Positions 30,197 through 37,903 of a DNA stretch of 64,000 nucleotides are shown one piece after another. Both the position numbers and the translations under genes were made by a program. Source of the stretch: Bradyrhizobium sp. BR13661 (GTDB lineage Bacteria > Pseudomonadota > Alphaproteobacteria > Rhizobiales > Xanthobacteraceae); the NCBI RefSeq assembly GCF_029892425.1, contig NZ_JARXWB010000034.1:23174-87173 (forward strand), given 5' to 3'. Under the pieces are notes generated by a model. That model saw only the letters and a list, made by a program, of their open reading frames with translations. It did not search any database and was not told the DNA's origin. Each line of letters opens with the position of its first letter. Position 1 is the stretch's first letter.

Positions 30197-30919
30197 GTGA
30201 TTGCGACTCAAGCGACTACGATCGAACCGGCAGCGCGTCCGCCTGTAGGCTCGGGCGCTGACGGACTGCATGGAGGAATAGAATTTTATCGTCTGCTGAT
30301 GGGCTATCCTCCCGCGGAGGCTGACATCGGGGAGGATATGGCTTTCGACCGTCACGTGCTGGCATCGATCCTGGCTGCGGCGTCAATGGACGGCGGTCAG
30401 ATTGCAGAGCGCGCCGGTCTTACGGAGCAGGAGTTCAACGATCTGCTCGCCGGCTATTTCCCGGCGGCGACGGTCCGGGCGTTCGCCTGGATGCCGAAAT
30501 CGGCCGTTGAGGCCGACGATGAAACGATCATGGTGCGCGATCTTCTGCGCGGGCAGCGTTCGACGGACGGCGAAGTGGGCCATTGGCTCGCAGCGATGAT
30601 CGCACGGCGCGCGATGGAGCCGAACCACCTCTGGGAGGATCTCGGATTGCGTGAGCGGCCGGAATTGTCGCGGCTGCTGACGCGCCACTTTGCGCCGCTT
30701 GCTGGCCGCAACACTAAAAACATGCGCTGGAAGCGCTTCTTCTATCGCATGCTTTGCGAGGACGACGGCTTCGTGATGTGCACGACCCCGGTCTGCACCC
30801 AATGCAACGATTTCGACCTCTGCTTCGGTGAGGAAAGCGGCGAGAGCCGGATGGCGGAACGCCGTCGGGAATTTTTGCGCGGTGTCGGCGATCTGTCGAT
30901 GTCTGGCGGTGATGATTAG
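30197..30919 (+). CDS. nifQ: NifQ, molybdenum donor for FeMo-co
   Basis: Delivers Mo to the NifEN/NifH complex. The protein ends with the NifQ cysteine motif C-x4-C-x2-C-x5-C (VMCTTPVCTQCNDFDLCFGEE) and contains LLMGYPPAEADIGEDMAFDRHVLASIL and NTKNMRWKRFFYRMLCEDDGF. I prefer GTG 30197 (240 aa), which has GGAG 6 bp upstream, but GTG 30173 in the same frame (248 aa) is possible. Expressed with nifH and followed by an Irr-like gene after 11 bp. Confidence 0.92.
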   Translation: MIATQATTIEPAARPPVGSGADGLHGGIEFYRLLMGYPPAEADIGEDMAFDRHVLASILAAASMDGGQIAERAGLTEQEFNDLLAGYFPAATVRAFAWMPKSAVEADDETIMVRDLLRGQRSTDGEVGHWLAAMIARRAMEPNHLWEDLGLRERPELSRLLTRHFAPLAGRNTKNMRWKRFFYRMLCEDDGFVMCTTPVCTQCNDFDLCFGEESGESRMAERRREFLRGVGDLSMSGGDD

Positions 30920-30930
30920 GCCTGAGGTCA

Positions 30931-31422
30931 ATGAGCGTGGGCACCATCAGTGAAACGGACGTCTGCGAGTTGGCTGCGCAAGGGGTGCCTGCTGCGGCCG
31001 GGCTCTGCGGCAACGACGCGCCCGCTGTCGAGCGGTTGCGCGAGGCAGGCCTGCGTCCGACGCGCCAGCGCGTGAGACTGGCTGAGCTGCTGTTCGACAA
31101 GGGCGATCGTCACGTGACGGCCGAGATGCTCCACGGCGAGGTTCTTGAAGCCGGTGTCTATCTGTCGCTTGCGACCGTCTACAATACTCTCAACCAGTTT
31201 ACACAAGCCGGATTGTTGAGGCGGATTGGTCCCGACGGATCGCGCTCTTTCTTCGACACAAATACCAGCGTGCATCCACATTTCTATCTCGTTGGTGAGG
31301 ACATTCTGATCGACGTACCGGAGAGACTGGTGCTTGAGCAGATGCCGGACGCATTGCCCGGGCACGAGATCGCCAGGCTCGACATCATCATTCATATCTG
31401 CCGCAAGCCGAGCGACGCGTGA
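30931..31422 (+). CDS. Irr-like Fur-family regulator in the nifH operon
   Basis: A 163-residue Fur-superfamily DNA-binding protein closest to rhizobial Irr, the haem-controlled iron regulator: VERLREAGLRPTRQRVRLAELLF (winged helix), YLSLATVYNTLNQFTQAGLL (recognition helix), SRSFFDTNTSVHPHFYLVGED, EIARLDIIIHI. The GCPWHD haem-regulatory motif known from Bradyrhizobium Irr is absent (here LCGND), and the His-rich HHHY stretch is HPHFY. It therefore may not respond to haem like the master Irr. Co-transcribed with nifH-nifQ, tying iron control to nitrogen fixation. Confidence 0.85.
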   Translation: MSVGTISETDVCELAAQGVPAAAGLCGNDAPAVERLREAGLRPTRQRVRLAELLFDKGDRHVTAEMLHGEVLEAGVYLSLATVYNTLNQFTQAGLLRRIGPDGSRSFFDTNTSVHPHFYLVGEDILIDVPERLVLEQMPDALPGHEIARLDIIIHICRKPSDA

Positions 31423-31439
31423 CGTCGCCTTTGCGACCC

Positions 31440-31455
31440 TGTCGGATTTCCGACA
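31440..31455. promoter_or_regulatory. NifA activator site of nifV
   Basis: Exact TGT-N10-ACA with a fully palindromic core (TGTCGGATTTCCGACA), 60 bp upstream of the nifV -24 box. Confidence 0.82.
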
Positions 31456-31514
31456 AGACGGGCAGCAGCTCGAAAAATCAACGATTTCAGATGCCTGGCT
31501 GAAGTCTGCCGTGG

Positions 31515-31530
31515 TGGCACGGCTGTTGCT
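31515..31530 (+). promoter_or_regulatory. Sigma-54 promoter of nifV-cysE-nifW
   Basis: TGGCACGGCTGTTGCT: perfect -24 and -12 boxes and spacing, 55 bp before nifV. A 19-bp tandem duplication begins at its -12 end. Confidence 0.92.
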
Positions 31531-31566
31531 GAAGTGTCCGTGGAAGACTGAAGTGTCCGTGGAAGA
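31529..31566 (+). repeat. 19-bp perfect tandem duplication in the nifV leader
   Basis: Two identical head-to-tail copies of CTGAAGTGTCCGTGGAAGA, at 31529-31547 and 31548-31566. The first copy overlaps the final CT of the -12 box; the second ends 18 bp before nifV. Probably a recent slippage event. Confidence 0.9.
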
Positions 31567-31584
31567 ACAGTACGGAGCCTGCCG

Positions 31585-32766
31585 ATGGCACTCGCCGAAA
31601 AGATGTCCCTGCTCAATGACAAGAGGCCAAGATCAATCGTTCTCAACGACACGACGTTGCGCGACGGCGAGCAAGCCCCGGGAGTGGCTTTTACGACCGC
31701 AGAAAAGGTGTCCATTGCCGGCGCCTTGGCGCGGGCCGGCATTGTGGAGATCGAAGCCGGTACTCCCGCGATGGGCGAGGAGGAGATCGCCGCCATTCGC
31801 GCCATCGTCGACGCAGATCTCCCGGCCAGCATCATCGGCTGGTGCCGGATGCGAACGGCTGACGTCGACGCAGCCATCCAGGCCGGCGTCTCCATGGTGA
31901 ATGTCTCGATCCCAGCCTCCGACGTGCAGATCGCGGCCAAGCTCGGCGGCAGCCGGCAAGCGGCGCTTGACCAGGTGCGGCGTGTGGTCGGCTATGCGCG
32001 CGACAAGGGGTTGGACGTCGCGGTGGGCGGCGAGGACTCATCGCGGGCCGACGTCGGCTTCCTTGTCGAGTTGATCGCAACCGCGAAGGCTGCAGGCGCG
32101 CGTCGTTTCCGCATTGCCGATACCTTGAGCGTGCTCGATCCCGATGCGTCGTTTACGTTGTTGGCCGCGCTCCGGGCCACGACCGATCTCGAGCTCGAAT
32201 TCCACGGTCACGACGATCTGGGCCTGGCGACCGCCAACACGCTTGCCGCGATCAAGGCCGGCGCCACCCATGCCTCGGTGACCGTGATCGGGCTTGGCGA
32301 GCGGGCCGGCAACGCTCCGCTGGAGGAGGTCGCAGTTGCCCTCAAGCAGCTCTATGGCTGCGATACCGGCGTCGTGCTGTGCGAGCTCGAGAAGGTGGCA
32401 TCCGTGGTTGCAGCCGCGGCTGCGCGGGCCATTCCGCTCAACAAGGCGATCGTCGGCGAGCATGTCTTCACCCACGAGTCCGGCATTCACGTCGACGGTC
32501 TCCTGAAGGACCAGCGCACCTATCAGGCGCTGGATCCGCGGCTGCTCGGCCGCTCCAACCGCATCGTGATCGGCAAGCATTCGGGTCTCGCGGCGATCAC
32601 GTCGCTGCTCGCCGAGCTCCAGCTGGCCGTCAGCACGGAAGAAGCTAAGTCCGTTCTCGCCCGCGTTCGCCAGCATGCCGTGGCGCACAAGGGAGCCGTC
32701 GGTCGGGAGACCGTAACGACAATCTGGCGCGAGGTGCGCGAGAGCTCGCTTCTCAACTGCGCGTGA
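31585..32766 (+). CDS. nifV: NifV, homocitrate synthase
   Basis: Condenses acetyl-CoA and 2-oxoglutarate to homocitrate, the organic ligand of FeMo-co. The 393-residue protein has the DRE-TIM signatures LNDTTLRDGEQAPGVAF and FHGHDDLGLATANTLAA, then GLGERAGNAPLEEV and the FTHESGIHVDGLLKD motif of the family. Many symbiotic rhizobia lack nifV and depend on plant homocitrate; its presence argues that this strain can fix nitrogen on its own. cysE follows 7 bp later. Confidence 0.95.
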   Translation: MALAEKMSLLNDKRPRSIVLNDTTLRDGEQAPGVAFTTAEKVSIAGALARAGIVEIEAGTPAMGEEEIAAIRAIVDADLPASIIGWCRMRTADVDAAIQAGVSMVNVSIPASDVQIAAKLGGSRQAALDQVRRVVGYARDKGLDVAVGGEDSSRADVGFLVELIATAKAAGARRFRIADTLSVLDPDASFTLLAALRATTDLELEFHGHDDLGLATANTLAAIKAGATHASVTVIGLGERAGNAPLEEVAVALKQLYGCDTGVVLCELEKVASVVAAAAARAIPLNKAIVGEHVFTHESGIHVDGLLKDQRTYQALDPRLLGRSNRIVIGKHSGLAAITSLLAELQLAVSTEEAKSVLARVRQHAVAHKGAVGRETVTTIWREVRESSLLNCA

Positions 32767-32773
32767 GGAAATC

Positions 32774-33565
32774 ATGGCCTGCGTCGTCGACATTCCGCTC
32801 GCCGAATCGTCTCCTCCCGGAGCGGTCAAGCCGTCTCTGCTCAAGCTGATCCGCGAGGACATCGCCTGCGTGCGCCAGCGCGATCCCGCCGCGCGCGGCC
32901 AGCTCGAGACGATCCTGACATATCCGGGCGTCCACGCCGTGATCTGGTATCGAATCGCCAATCGGCTTTGGGCGGATGGCTGGCGGTTTCCGGCGCGTCT
33001 CCTGTCCTGGTTCGGTCGCTTGGTAAGCAATGTCGACATTCATCCCGGCGCGCGCATCGGCCACCGCTTCTTCATCGATCACGGCGCCTGCGTCGTGATC
33101 GGCGAGACCGCGGAGATCGGTGACGACGTGACGCTGTATCATGGCGTCACGCTCGGCGGCACCTCGTGGTTCCCCGGCAAGCGGCACCCGACACTGGAAG
33201 ATCGGGTTGTGGTGGGGGCGGGCGCCAAGATCCTGGGACCGATCACGGTCGGCGCCGGCTCTCGCGTCGGCGCCAATTCGGTGGTGATCGACAGTACGCC
33301 GCCCGACGTCACCGTGGTCGGCATTCCCGCGCGCGTCGTGCGCCCGCAACTCGGTCATCGCCGCGTCGTTGGCCGCATCGATCTGGATCATCATCTGATG
33401 CCCGACCCGGTCGGCGACGCCATTGCCGTGTTGCTCGACCGGGTCGAATTCCTGGAAGCGCGGCTCACCCACATGCAGCGGCGCACCCGGCATGCCGACG
33501 GGCCGGCGGCGCGGGAGCCGGCCTGCGATGCGTCGCAGCACCCGACGGAGAACGAAAATGGCTGA
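32774..33565 (+). CDS. cysE: Serine O-acetyltransferase (nif-linked CysE)
   Basis: Makes O-acetylserine for cysteine synthesis, boosting cysteine supply for Fe-S clusters. The 263-residue protein has an N-terminal helical region (LIREDIACVRQRDPAARGQ) and a left-handed beta-helix of hexapeptide repeats (VDIHPGARIGHRFFIDHG, VVIGETAEIGDDVTLYHGVTLGG), with the active-site His of FIDHGACVVIGE. Between nifV and nifW in one operon; overlaps nifW by 8 bp. Confidence 0.92.
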   Translation: MACVVDIPLAESSPPGAVKPSLLKLIREDIACVRQRDPAARGQLETILTYPGVHAVIWYRIANRLWADGWRFPARLLSWFGRLVSNVDIHPGARIGHRFFIDHGACVVIGETAEIGDDVTLYHGVTLGGTSWFPGKRHPTLEDRVVVGAGAKILGPITVGAGSRVGANSVVIDSTPPDVTVVGIPARVVRPQLGHRRVVGRIDLDHHLMPDPVGDAIAVLLDRVEFLEARLTHMQRRTRHADGPAAREPACDASQHPTENENG

Positions 33566-33887
33566 TGGAATTTTGACCAAACTCAACGGGGCATCGGCGG
33601 CCGAGGAGTTCTTCACCCTGCTTGGGGTCGACTATGACCCGAAGATCGTCAACGTGGCGCGGCTGCACATCCTTCGGCGCATGGGCCAGTACCTCGCCGG
33701 GGAGGATTTTTCCGGCGCGGCGGACGAGACCGTGGCCGAACGATGCAAGACCGTGCTGGAGCGCGCCTATGCTGACTTCGTCGCCTCCTCGCCGATCGAC
33801 CAGCGAGTCTTCAAGGTGTTGAAGGACGCAGTCGCACCGCAAGCGAAGCCGGGGCCGACGTTGGTCCAGATCGGTTCGCTCAAGTGA
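33558..33887 (+). CDS. nifW: NifW, nitrogenase-stabilising protein
   Basis: Protects the MoFe protein from oxygen and assists its maturation. The 109-residue protein begins DGILTKLNGASAAEEFFTLLGVDYDP and contains VNVARLHILRRMGQYLAGEDF, with VFKVLKDAV near the end, all typical of NifW. It ends the nifV operon. Confidence 0.94.
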   Translation: MADGILTKLNGASAAEEFFTLLGVDYDPKIVNVARLHILRRMGQYLAGEDFSGAADETVAERCKTVLERAYADFVASSPIDQRVFKVLKDAVAPQAKPGPTLVQIGSLK

Positions 33888-33897
33888 GCCGGCGCTG

Positions 33898-33913
33898 TGT
33901 CGCATTTGCGACG
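33898..33913. promoter_or_regulatory. Degenerate NifA site of fixA
   Basis: TGT-N10-ACG (TGTCGCATTTGCGACG), one base off consensus, with the same palindromic core as other sites in the island. It is 107 bp upstream of the fixA -24 box. Confidence 0.55.
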
Positions 33914-34019
33914 CGTGTCGGAGCAACGTTGTCGGCTCCGCCGCGCAAAGCGGATGCAAGCAATACCGTCGCTTCTCTAAGTGGCTGTACCCGCACTGCA
34001 TTTCAATCGCTGGCGCAAT

Positions 34020-34035
34020 TGGTACGACACTTGCT
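34020..34035 (+). promoter_or_regulatory. Sigma-54 promoter of fixABCX
   Basis: TGGTACGACACTTGCT: near-consensus -24/-12 with exact GG-N10-GC spacing, 37 bp before fixA. Confidence 0.88.
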
Positions 34036-34071
34036 GTTCTTTCTCTGAAGAAAGTTCTGGAGACGAAGCAT

Positions 34072-34914
34072 ATGCACATCGTCGTCTGTATCAAGCAGGT
34101 CCCCGACTCCGCGCAGATTCGCGTGCATCCCGTGACCAACACCATCATGCGTCAGGGCGTTCCGACCATCATCAACCCCTATGATCTCTTCGCATTGGAA
34201 GCCGCGCTCGAGCTGCGCGACCAGTTCGGCGGCGAGGTCACGGTGCTGACGATGGGGCCGCCATCCGCCGAGGACTCCCTGCGCAAAGCGCTGACTTTTG
34301 GCGCGGACCGCGCGGTGCTGCTGACGGACCGCTTCTTTGCCGGCGCCGATACGCTGGCGACGACCTACGCGCTCGCCACCGCGATCCGCAAGATCTCGAC
34401 CGAGTTCGGTGCGCCCGATCTCGTCTTCACGGGCAAGCAGACCATCGATGGCGATACGGCGCAGGTCGGTCCGGGCATCGCCAAGCGGCTTGGCCTGTTG
34501 CAGCTCACCTATGTCGCGAAGGTCAGCGCGCTGGATCTGACGGCCCGCACCATTGACGCCGAGCGCCGCTCCGAGGGTGGCGTGCAGATCCTGCGCACCC
34601 GACTGCCATGCCTCGTCACCATGCTGGAGGCGACCAACCAGATCCGCCGCGGCGCAATGGCTGACGCGCTGCGCGCCGCGCGTGCCCCGATCGTAAAATG
34701 GAGCGCGCAGGACGCGGGCGTCGAGGACATCTCGAAATGCGGCCTGCGCGGTTCGCCGACCATCGTCAAGCGAGTGTTCGCGCCGTCCGCCCGCAGTGAA
34801 AAGGCTGCGATGATCGAAGCAGGAGAGCAGCCCGCCGAGGCGCTGATCGATGCCATCTTCAAGCGCCAGCCGGCGCTCGAGACCGAGCTTACGACGCTGG
34901 CGCGCGGCTACTGA
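34072..34914 (+). CDS. fixA: FixA, electron-transfer flavoprotein beta-type subunit
   Basis: Part of FixABCX, which bifurcates electrons from NADH to quinone and to ferredoxin or flavodoxin for nitrogenase. The 280-residue ETF-beta homologue starts MHIVVCIKQVPDSAQIRVHP and has INPYDLFALEAALELRD, TMGPPSAEDSLRKAL and the flavin/AMP-binding GKQTIDGDTAQVGPGIA. First gene of the operon, 20 bp ahead of fixB. Confidence 0.95.
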   Translation: MHIVVCIKQVPDSAQIRVHPVTNTIMRQGVPTIINPYDLFALEAALELRDQFGGEVTVLTMGPPSAEDSLRKALTFGADRAVLLTDRFFAGADTLATTYALATAIRKISTEFGAPDLVFTGKQTIDGDTAQVGPGIAKRLGLLQLTYVAKVSALDLTARTIDAERRSEGGVQILRTRLPCLVTMLEATNQIRRGAMADALRAARAPIVKWSAQDAGVEDISKCGLRGSPTIVKRVFAPSARSEKAAMIEAGEQPAEALIDAIFKRQPALETELTTLARGY

Positions 34915-34933
34915 GGCGAGGGGAGCAAGCACC

Positions 34934-36040
34934 ATGAGCACCGCACCGAAGACAGCCGCTCCAGCCGCGGGTCGCGCAGCAACGAAGAAGGAGCTGCCCG
35001 AGCATTTCAAGGCCTACAAGCATGTCTGGGTCTTCATCGAGCAGGAGCGCGGCCAGGTTCATCCCGTGTCCTGGGAGCTGATGGGCGCGGGCCGCAAGCT
35101 CGCCGACAAGCTCAAGGTCGATCTCGCCGCGGTCGTGATCGGCCCGGAGGGCGAGGCGACGCAGAGCGCGGCCACGGAAGCTTTCTGCTACGGCGCCGAT
35201 CTCGCTTACGTCGTCGCCGACAGCGTGCTCGCTGATTATCGCAACGAGTCCTACACCAAGGCGCTGACCGACGTCGTCAACACCTACAAGCCGGAAATCC
35301 TTCTGCTCGGGGCCACCACGCTCGGCCGCGATCTCGCGGGTTCGGTGGCGACGACCCTGCTGACCGGTCTGACCGCTGATTGCACTGAACTCGATGTCGA
35401 TAGCGACGGATCGCTGGCGGCGACGCGGCCGACCTTTGGCGGTTCGCTGCTCTGCACGATCTACACGCTCAACTATCGTCCGCAGATGGCGACGGTGCGT
35501 CCGCGCGTGATGCCGATGCCGGAGCGCGTCGTGCGACCGGTCGGGCGCATCGTCAGCCATCCGCTCGGTCTCGTCGAAGACGACATCGTGACGAAGGTGC
35601 TGTCGTTCCTTCCCGACCGTGATTCCGCGAAGTCCAATCTGGCCTATGCTGACGTCGTCGTTGCCGGCGGGCTGGGGCTCGGATCGCCGGAGAACTTTCA
35701 GCTGGTTCGCCAGCTCGCCGGTGTGCTCGGTGCCGAATACGGCTGCTCACGGCCGCTGGTCCAGAAGGGCTGGGCGACCTCCGATCGCCAGATCGGCCAG
35801 ACCGGCAAGACCATTCGGCCAAAGCTCTACATCGCCGCGGGCATTTCCGGCGCGATCCAGCATCGCGTCGGCGTTGAGGGTGCCGACCTGATCGTCGCCA
35901 TCAACACGGACAGGAACGCGCCGATCTTCGAATTCGCCCATATGGGCATCGTTACCGACGCTGTCCGGTTGCTGCCGGCGTTGACGGCGGCATTCCGCGC
36001 CCGGCTGTCGCCGCATTCGCGCGACCGGATCGCAAGCTAG
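34934..36040 (+). CDS. fixB: FixB, electron-transfer flavoprotein alpha-type subunit
   Basis: ETF-alpha partner of FixA, 368 residues. It has an Ala/Lys-rich N-terminal extension (TAPKTAAPAAGRAATKK), then WVFIEQERGQVHPVSWELM, GATTLGRDLAGSVATTL, and a C-terminal FAD domain (GGLGLGSPENFQLVRQLA, SRPLVQKGWATSDRQIGQTG, YIAAGISGAIQH). Standard for nif-linked FixB. Confidence 0.95.
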   Translation: MSTAPKTAAPAAGRAATKKELPEHFKAYKHVWVFIEQERGQVHPVSWELMGAGRKLADKLKVDLAAVVIGPEGEATQSAATEAFCYGADLAYVVADSVLADYRNESYTKALTDVVNTYKPEILLLGATTLGRDLAGSVATTLLTGLTADCTELDVDSDGSLAATRPTFGGSLLCTIYTLNYRPQMATVRPRVMPMPERVVRPVGRIVSHPLGLVEDDIVTKVLSFLPDRDSAKSNLAYADVVVAGGLGLGSPENFQLVRQLAGVLGAEYGCSRPLVQKGWATSDRQIGQTGKTIRPKLYIAAGISGAIQHRVGVEGADLIVAINTDRNAPIFEFAHMGIVTDAVRLLPALTAAFRARLSPHSRDRIAS

Positions 36041-36054
36041 GGAGGAGAAGCGCC

Positions 36055-37362
36055 ATGATCGAGGAGAAATTCGACGCCATCGTGGTCGGTGCCGGCATGG
36101 CCGGCAACGCGGCGGCACTGACGCTCGCGCAGCGTGGTCTGAAGGTGCTTCAGCTCGAGCGGGGCGAATATTCCGGTTCGAAGAACGTGCAAGGTGCGAT
36201 CCTCTATGCCGACATGCTGGAAAAGCTGATCCCGGATTTTCGTGAGGATGCACCGCTGGAGCGGCATCTGGTCGAGCAGCGATTCTGGATGATGGACGAT
36301 CGCTCGCATACCGGCTTGCATTACCGCTCCGACGATTTCAACGAGGAAAAGCCGAACCGCTACACGATCATTCGCGCCCAGTTTGACAAATGGTTCTCCC
36401 AGAAGGTCCGCGAGGCCGGCGCCACCGTGCTGTGCGAGACGACGGTGACCGAACTTGCGCAAGACGCCTATGGCAAGGTGATCGGCGTGCGCACCGACCG
36501 CGCCGACGGCGAGATCCATGCCGACGTCGTGGTGCTGGCCGAGGGCGTCAATGGTCTGCTCGGCACCCGCGCGCACCTGCGCGAACGGCCGAAGCCCGAC
36601 AAGGTCGCGCTCGCCGTGAAGGAGATGCACTTCCTGCCGCGCGAGACGATCGAGGCGCGCTTCAATCTCAAGGGCGATGAAGGCGTGGTGATCGAGGCCG
36701 CCGGCACCATTTCGCGCGGCATGACTGGCATGGGCTTCATCTATGCCAACAAGGAGTGCATCTCGCTCGGCATCGGCTGCTTGGTCGCCGACTTCCAGCG
36801 CACCGGCGAGACGCCGTACGGCCTGCTCGATCGCTTCAAGCGGCATCCGTCGGTCGCCCCGCTGATCGAGGGCTCCGAGGTGAAGGAATATGCCGCGCAT
36901 CTGATCCCGGAAGGCGGCTTCAAGGCCATCCCGCAGCTCTATGGCGAGGGCTGGGTCGTTGTGGGCGATGCAGCCCAGCTCAACAACGCCATCCATCGCG
37001 AGGGCTCGAACCTGGCGATGACGTCGGGCCGCATCGCGGCGGAGGCGATCTTCCAGGTCAAGTCGCGCAAGGACCCGATGACCGCGGAGAATCTGGCGCT
37101 CTACAAGAAGATGCTCGATGATTCCTTCGTGATGAAGGACCTCAAGAAGTACAAGGACATGCCTGCGCTGATGCACACCCAGTCGCAGAGCTTCTTCCTG
37201 ACCTATCCGGAGCTCGTCTCCAAGGCGATGCAGAACTTCCTGCGCGTCGACGGTACGCCGAAGGTCGAGAAGGAGAAGACGACGTTCAAATCGTTCATCA
37301 AGGCGCGCTCGTGGAGCGGTCTGTTCGGCGACGCTTTCCGTATCGCACGTGCCTGGCGGTGA
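36055..37362 (+). CDS. fixC: FixC, ETF-quinone oxidoreductase-like flavoprotein
   Basis: The 435-residue FAD protein of the FixABCX complex, passing electrons to the quinone pool. The N-terminal DAIVVGAGMAGNAAALTLAQR is the dinucleotide-binding fold, followed by LERGEYSGSKNV; VVVGDAAQLNNAIHREGSN is the second FAD-binding motif. Length and order are as expected, with fixX 34 bp downstream. Confidence 0.95.
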   Translation: MIEEKFDAIVVGAGMAGNAAALTLAQRGLKVLQLERGEYSGSKNVQGAILYADMLEKLIPDFREDAPLERHLVEQRFWMMDDRSHTGLHYRSDDFNEEKPNRYTIIRAQFDKWFSQKVREAGATVLCETTVTELAQDAYGKVIGVRTDRADGEIHADVVVLAEGVNGLLGTRAHLRERPKPDKVALAVKEMHFLPRETIEARFNLKGDEGVVIEAAGTISRGMTGMGFIYANKECISLGIGCLVADFQRTGETPYGLLDRFKRHPSVAPLIEGSEVKEYAAHLIPEGGFKAIPQLYGEGWVVVGDAAQLNNAIHREGSNLAMTSGRIAAEAIFQVKSRKDPMTAENLALYKKMLDDSFVMKDLKKYKDMPALMHTQSQSFFLTYPELVSKAMQNFLRVDGTPKVEKEKTTFKSFIKARSWSGLFGDAFRIARAWR

Positions 37363-37396
37363 AGTAACGCTAACACCAACGATGGAGACCCCAATC

Positions 37397-37693
37397 ATGT
37401 CGATCGAGCCATCCGTGCGTGTCGAGGACAAGCTGTTTTACAATCGCTACCTGGTCGATGCCGGGCGGGCCCACATCAAGGTGAGGCCGCATACCGAGCC
37501 GTCGCCGGAGCTCCTGAGCATGCTCAAGGCCTGCCCGGCTCGCTGCTACGAGCTTAATGACAAGGGGCAGGTCGAGATCACCGTCGACGGCTGCATCGAA
37601 TGCGGCACCTGCCGCGTGATCTGCGAGGGGAGCGGCGACATCGAGTGGAGCTATCCGCGCGGTGGCTACGGCGTCCTGTTCAAGTTCGGTTGA
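37397..37693 (+). CDS. fixX: FixX, ferredoxin-like protein
   Basis: The 98-residue Fe-S component of FixABCX, with Cys in ACPARCYELND and the cluster motif DGCIECGTCRVICEG. ATG 37397 has GGAG 9 bp upstream; an ATG at 37382 in the same frame would add five residues. It ends 3 bp before the Mop-domain gene. Confidence 0.94.
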   Translation: MSIEPSVRVEDKLFYNRYLVDAGRAHIKVRPHTEPSPELLSMLKACPARCYELNDKGQVEITVDGCIECGTCRVICEGSGDIEWSYPRGGYGVLFKFG

Positions 37694-37696
37694 TCC

Positions 37697-37903
37697 ATGA
37701 AACTCAGCGCTCGCAATATTCTCCCCGGACGGGTGATTGCCGTCACCAAGGGAACGACGACAGCCCATGTCAAGATCGAGCTCGCGCCGGGCCTGGTCGT
37801 GTTTTCCGCGATCACCAACGAGGCCGTGGACGATCTCGCCCTGAAGGTGGGCGATACCGTCTCCGCCGTGATCAAGTCATCCGACGTGATGATCGGCAAG
37901 TAG
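37697..37903 (+). CDS. Single Mop/TOBE-domain molybdate-binding protein
   Basis: A 68-residue molbindin-type protein: LSARNILPGRVIAVTKGTTTAHVKIELA ... VGDTVSAVIKSSDVMIGK, in short pieces the classic Mop fold. Such proteins bind molybdate or tungstate as oligomers and store or buffer Mo. It is the last gene of the fix operon and overlaps the 3' end of modC on the opposite strand by 27 bp. That modC lacks its own TOBE domain. Confidence 0.9.
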   Translation: MKLSARNILPGRVIAVTKGTTTAHVKIELAPGLVVFSAITNEAVDDLALKVGDTVSAVIKSSDVMIGK

